64,000 nucleotides of DNA from positions 22,072,001-22,136,000 of the forward strand of contig CM114271.1 of NCBI GenBank assembly GCA_050084515.1, given 5' to 3'. The position numbers and the translations under genes are program-made. The notes under the pieces were generated by a model. That model ran no database searches. It was not told the DNA's origin and saw only the letters and a program-made list of their open reading frames with translations. The stretch is from Blasia pusilla (Eukaryota > Marchantiophyta > Marchantiopsida > Blasiales). This document shows positions 59,716 to 64,000 of the stretch, piece after piece; positions within the stretch are counted from its first letter, which is position 1, and each line of letters opens with the position of its first letter.

Positions 59716-60985
59716 ATCGTAAGCGTGCACGAGTTACTGCTAAGCTTGGATTAACTATACCGTTAATGTTAGGAAGGTGACATGGCGCACACTTACGCAC
59801 ATGGTCCTTCCAAACCATACCATTGCGTCCACACTATATCCAATAAGGGAACACTAGATGGAAAAATCTCATGCACTCTTAAGATGGTGCGTCCTTCAAT
59901 CACATCCAACATTATGGGTGCTGTCTGTTGCAAGTAGACATAGTCTCCCTCTGAGTGAAACCTCTGGATAGGTTGATAGCCACCTCCCCAAAAAGTCGCA
60001 TACATTAACATATCCCGATGTTGCGCAATCACCAAATTCTCAAACACCATGGGCATCACTCTCCAAAACAACTCAGCCTTCTGAGAACATGCTCGCATCC
60101 ATACATCAGGATCATCAAGGTTTAACACCTCACCAATATTTCGACGAATGACCACAGGTAAATCTGGCTCTCAGCCATAAAGTAGCAAGTACGGTGAGAA
60201 AGACGCTAAGGATGCTTGCTTGCTGAATCTGTATCCCATCGCCAAACACGGCAACTGGAGGTCCCAATCTCCTAGGTGATCTCTCTGCAAGCCATACTTA
60301 CGCAATCCTCTCTTCATTGTTTGCACAACCCTCTTTGCTAGTCCATCCGCCTCAAGATGATCTTGCAAAGTGGTGTGGTGGTCCATCAATGCCTAATCAC
60401 AAAAGGTCTGAAACTCCCCGCGAAACTCCGTACCTTGGTTTGTCAACACCTCAGTTGGTGCGCCGTAATGACTCAACACTTGATCTAGGAAGGCAAACGC
60501 TACTCCCTTACTCGCTTTTTCATCCAATGCAAGCAACTCTATCCACTTCCAGAAGTGCTCGACCATCACCAACACATAACGACTATGGAGCTCCGTCAAA
60601 GGTAAAGGTTCTGCAAAATCCAAACTCCATCTATAACCTAAATCCATGATCAAAATTGGATGCAACTGTGGAGTCGGAGCATTGAATGATGCCCGGACCC
60701 AATCACACACCATGCACCTAGCAACAAACTGTTGAACGTCAGTCTGCATGCCTCGCTACCAATATTGTATCTAAAGCAAGTTGTACGTCCGCTTCACTCC
60801 AAAATGACAAAAATCCTCGTGACACACCAAACTTGCTGTCTGTGAAGGATTAGGCACTACATCTACTCTATCATCCTCCAAAACCTCCAACATATGCATC
60901 CCCTCCCACCAGAACCGTTTGGCTCGTTGTAGGATCAGATCCCGCTCTCTAGCACCCACTATCCTCTCAACGCTGCCTATATGCA
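59716..60985 (-). pseudogene. Element D integrase and linker, 5' part of the split element
   Basis: Read from 60985 downwards: HHCC module (VCHEDFCHFGVKRTYNLL, CMVCDWVRASFNAP), the core with SLDFAEPLP, then TNQGTEFRGEF and LEADGLAKRVVQ, the GDYVYLQQTAPIML C-terminus, and a KCAPCHLPN linker. Two of the three catalytic acids are lost: the second Asp is Asn and the Glu is Lys, both explained by G-to-A changes. The sequence joins the PHD finger at 50018-49884 once element B is removed. On the right it is cut at 60985/60986 by the LTR of element C. Confidence 0.88.
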
Positions 60986-62010
60986 TGTCACGTCTTTTAG
61001 GATAGATCGGTGGGATCTAGTAAAATGCCTTTGTGAGTAGTGGAAGACATGCTCAGAAGGCCGAGGATGACTTGCTGAGCCCTGGGAAACCTGAGAGAGC
61101 AAGTTTCCCCTTCGTTGCGGCTGATTTGGAGCCATATTGAGGAACTTACTATTTTAGGTAAGTACCATTTTGAGTATATGATCGACTTTATATTTTTGGT
61201 AAGTGGCCCTTGACCTCCTACATCAGGTCAAGAGCCAAGGAGGTGACTTGGGAGCATAGGTTACCATGGAGAGAGCTTGGGAGAGGGGAGGGGTATATCT
61301 CAAGGAGAGAGAGCTTGACAACTCATTCTTTCTTTTTTTAACCTCTTGGCATGAGGCGGCGGAGCTATGGTCTTGCTTGCCTTTTGTGTGTAACCCAAGC
61401 CTCCCATTAGGAGAGTGGCTTTGGTTTGACATTGAGATACACATGTGAGAACTATAGTGTTGTGAGAAAGATTTGATCGTATTTTACAAGGAGAGAATGA
61501 GAAAGTGAGAGACCTTCATGGGGGAGCTCGCTGGTCACTCACTGGTTTTGAAGGTTGGGGATTGTATTCCCCATTCACTGGTTCATGGGAGTGCTTACTG
61601 GAGCAAGAGCCGTTTACTTGTGATGTTTCCTTTGCCGATTTTTCGTGTGAAAGAGTGGCACGCGGAAGCGTTGCCCAATTTTTGATAGGTATTGAGTATG
61701 GGGGAAGGTTGCCCCATGCTGGTACTCTCGGGAGAACCATATACCTTGCTGATTTGTGTTCTTACATGTCTTAGATTTTCGTTGGGAGAAATCAACGCGG
61801 AAGCACTGCCGAATTATGTGTAGGAGAAAGAGACATTTGGCTTTACGACAGTCCTTGTCAGTTTTTACTGGAATGTTCAATTCCAAATATTTTTTGATGC
61901 TCTTGTAGATCAAAAAGCTATGCATGTTGTGCAACAAACGGTACATAATTTGGAGTTGTAAGCAAAATTTTATGATCAATCTTGCAAAACTTCCATTGCT
62001 AGGCAATTTT
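60986..62010 (+). repeat. Element C 5' LTR
   Basis: Shares landmarks with the A and D LTRs: taggatagatcgg, ggagccatattgagg, tggcccttgac, ggtcaagagccaaggaggtga, ggcggcggagctatgg, gcgcggaagcg. The left edge is firm. The right edge, where similarity to the A LTR ends, is approximate. Confidence 0.78.
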
Positions 62011-62069
62011 TAGGGTTAAATTGTTCAAACCCTAAACCAGCCGCCACACCGGAGGCGGCCGTCGTTGTC

Positions 62070-62190
62070 ATAGTCACCATCAATGGTCAATGGTCAATCA
62101 TCACTGTTGACGGTCAATTGTTACCATCAACGGTCTGTCGTCACCATCAACGATCAACCGTGACCGTCAACAGTCCACCGTCCAGCGTTG
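62070..62190 (+). repeat. Short tandem repeat in element C leader
   Basis: Four to five imperfect units of about 20-27 bp built on caccatcaacggtcaa (for example 62081, 62122 and 62139 regions). The corresponding place in element A lacks it. Confidence 0.65.
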
Positions 62191-63036
62191 TTGTCCCCTA
62201 GCGCTGCTCAAAGCTGCATTCAGACGTTGTCCACCCTTTGGTTGCCATTGCCGCCATTACAAAGTGGAGGGTCTTCCACGACCACCGTTGATTCTATGAC
62301 TTGCGCCGCCTCTACCTACTTTGGTTTGGCCGCCACCGTCATCGCAATTTGGTCATCAACTAGTGATGGCCGGTGACCTCGGATTATGGTGTTTGAGTTT
62401 TCATTTCATGTTGCTATGTTGGGATTGGTAGCCGCTCGACGATAATCGAGTACCGTGCGGTGACGCCCGTAGCCGCAACGCGCCGCCAATTTCCGCGCCA
62501 TGCCGCATGTGGCCGCACCGCACCGTCTCGATCGCGGAGCTGCTCCTTCACTAAGGTGCAGAGCATGTGAATTGCTGATTCAGGAGGGTATGCCACCAAG
62601 TGCCGTGCCCTTTGTAGCCGTTCCGTGCTGCACCGCACCACTGGACCTGCACCGCACATCAAGGAGGTTTGAGCAGCGTCAGTACGAGAGGAGTAAACTT
62701 GCTGATTGGAGGAGTTGTCTTCACAACCGAGTTGGGGTGGAGATTTGCAGTTGATGAGGAGCGATATCGACATTATTGTCAAGTTACCCATTATGGTCTC
62801 TTAACTTGCAAGTGTGAGGGATTTTTGGATATTGGGAAGTTATTTGGGATATTGGGTTTCGTGTTGATCCTAGTAGCATCGATGACGTATGGTGTTTAGG
62901 GGACATAGACGTGCGTGGGATGTCCAGAGTTGAGGATGGTTTATCGATGAGACGATAGATCGGTTGATTTTCCGCACCACGCTACTTATTGCCGCACAAC
63001 ATACGTCTCAATGAGAGAGTGTAGATTGAGTGTCAC

Positions 63037-64000
63037 ATGTTTAGTTTGATTACTCACGAGATTGAGAGTGATCGTGTGAGAGGGGCACGAGGGCCATCAC
63101 GGCCTCCTTTCGGGATTTTGAGAGCCAAGGTAGTGGACCTGAGAGTAGCTATGGAGGGTTTACCCGGAGTGGTGCGAGGTTTCGAGGGTCTCCACGTGAG
63201 AGACCACTTGGATCTCCTTCTGTGTTGTCTTCTGACAAGAGTGAGCGTGTAGAGGAGTGTGTTAGTGATCCACCGTACACTTTGAGTGGTCCTACCAGTT
63301 GGGCATACGAGATGGAGGACCACGCAGATTTTTGGATGTTGTAGGCACTATAGAGCTACACGACTTGATTGTGGAGTTTAGGAGTTGGTGTGACTTACAA
63401 CGGGCTAGGAACTCTAGCGAGTTCAACCCCGTTTAGAGCATGGAACGGTATGTTCTAGAATTTAGAGGGGGCGCCCATGGACGATTACCATGAGTTCTCC
63501 CACAGATATGCCCATGAGGTTGAGGCATGGCAACTCTACTATGACCCACAATATGTGTCATAGACGGATCGGTTTCCAGATGAGGAGGAGGAGTCAGGAG
63601 AGGCTACTTCCTCTTCCACTAGTGATGTTTTAGGAGGGGTCAGTCGCACAAGAGCAGTTGGACCATCTAGTTGGGTTCGTCCCAAGTTCAACCGCGTGGT
63701 TCAGTTCCTTGTTGAGTTGAGGGCGAGCTACTAGAGGGTACGGACGGAGAAGTTACAGAGCATCCACGACTTCTAGAGGCGTGCGGGTAAGAGTTTGCGT
63801 GAGGTTTACACTCGCTTGCGCCGGTTGATCAACGTCACTCAAGGGTGACGGAGGCTTAGGCTATCCAATCATGGTACGGGATGTTGGACTGTGTGGACAC
63901 GGGTGCGGGAGAGGGTGCTTCTGATGAACACCTCCCCTACTTTGAGAGATGTTCTTAGGACCACCAAGAACATTGAGTGCAACATGGCGGAGGAGAGCGT
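63037..64000 (+). pseudogene. Element C Gag, partial
   Basis: The N-terminal segment (VRGARGPSRPPFG) pairs with VRGARGSSWHPLG in element A. The capsid block LHDLIVEFRSWCD, DDYHEFSHRYAHEVEAW, and TSPTLRDVLRTTKNIECNMAEES follow through frameshifts and stops to the window edge. Stops such as CAG-to-TAG and TGG-to-TAG are frequent. No insertion is present at the site occupied by the solo LTR in A. Confidence 0.75.

Larger units (their letters stand above)
60986..64000 (+). mobile_element. Ty3/gypsy element C (LTR, leader, start of gag), runs off the window
   Basis: Starts with TGTCACGTCTTTTAGGATAG exactly where the integrase frame of element D stops. LTR to about 62010, leader with a short tandem repeat, Gag from about 63037. 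It is the closest relative of element A and provides the empty-site version of the A gag that proves the solo-LTR insertion. Confidence 0.85.

Overview
The window looks like nuclear DNA of a green plant with a large, repeat-rich genome. Evidence: a spliced phage-type (mitochondrial/plastid) RNA polymerase gene of plant RPOT type, a nine-exon plant legumain/vacuolar processing enzyme, plant Ty1/copia and Ty3/gypsy elements, and GT-AG introns. The R2-like element and the gypsy elements carrying a DNA methyltransferase point to a non-flowering lineage (bryophyte, lycophyte, fern or streptophyte alga). That lineage guess is an inference.

Layout. 1-920: 3' end of a Ty1/copia element, sitting in an intron of RPOT. 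1556-6543 (+): the last 13 exons of RPOT, open and ending at the canonical Phe-Phe-Asn C-terminus. 8.6-9.5 kb (-): C-terminal remnant of an R2-like non-LTR element. 9.5-15.1 kb: short inverted-repeat transposons and GC-rich repeats in AT-rich DNA. 19439-23772 (-): an apparently intact legumain/VPE gene, about 497 aa. 26.2-31.8 kb: more short inverted-repeat elements, a decayed copia element and LTR debris. 35.5-39.2 kb (-): a nearly complete but decayed R2-like element (zinc finger, RT, CCHC knuckle, restriction-like endonuclease).

40.8-64 kb is a nest of four related Ty3/gypsy elements. A (+, from 40842) is cut in its RT by D (-, from 48284). D is split between its integrase tail and its PHD finger by B (+, 50022-59715), and is cut again in its integrase by C (+, from 60986, running off the window). 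A solo LTR (44402-45395, 5-bp target duplication) also sits in the gag of A.

The main discovery is the domain set of these gypsy elements. Between protease and RT they carry a C5-cytosine DNA methyltransferase domain (motifs I, VI, VIII, IX, X in B; I, IV, IX, X in A). After the integrase they carry a C4HC3 PHD finger (seen in B and D). The two modules could write and read chromatin marks. All copies are now broken. Most in-frame stops in B are one C-to-T or G-to-A change from a sense codon, as expected from decay of methylated cytosines. B also contains a perfect spacerless 82-bp palindrome exactly where the methyltransferase catalytic motif should be. The 3' ends of B and D share an unexplained repeat-LTR-repeat arrangement.
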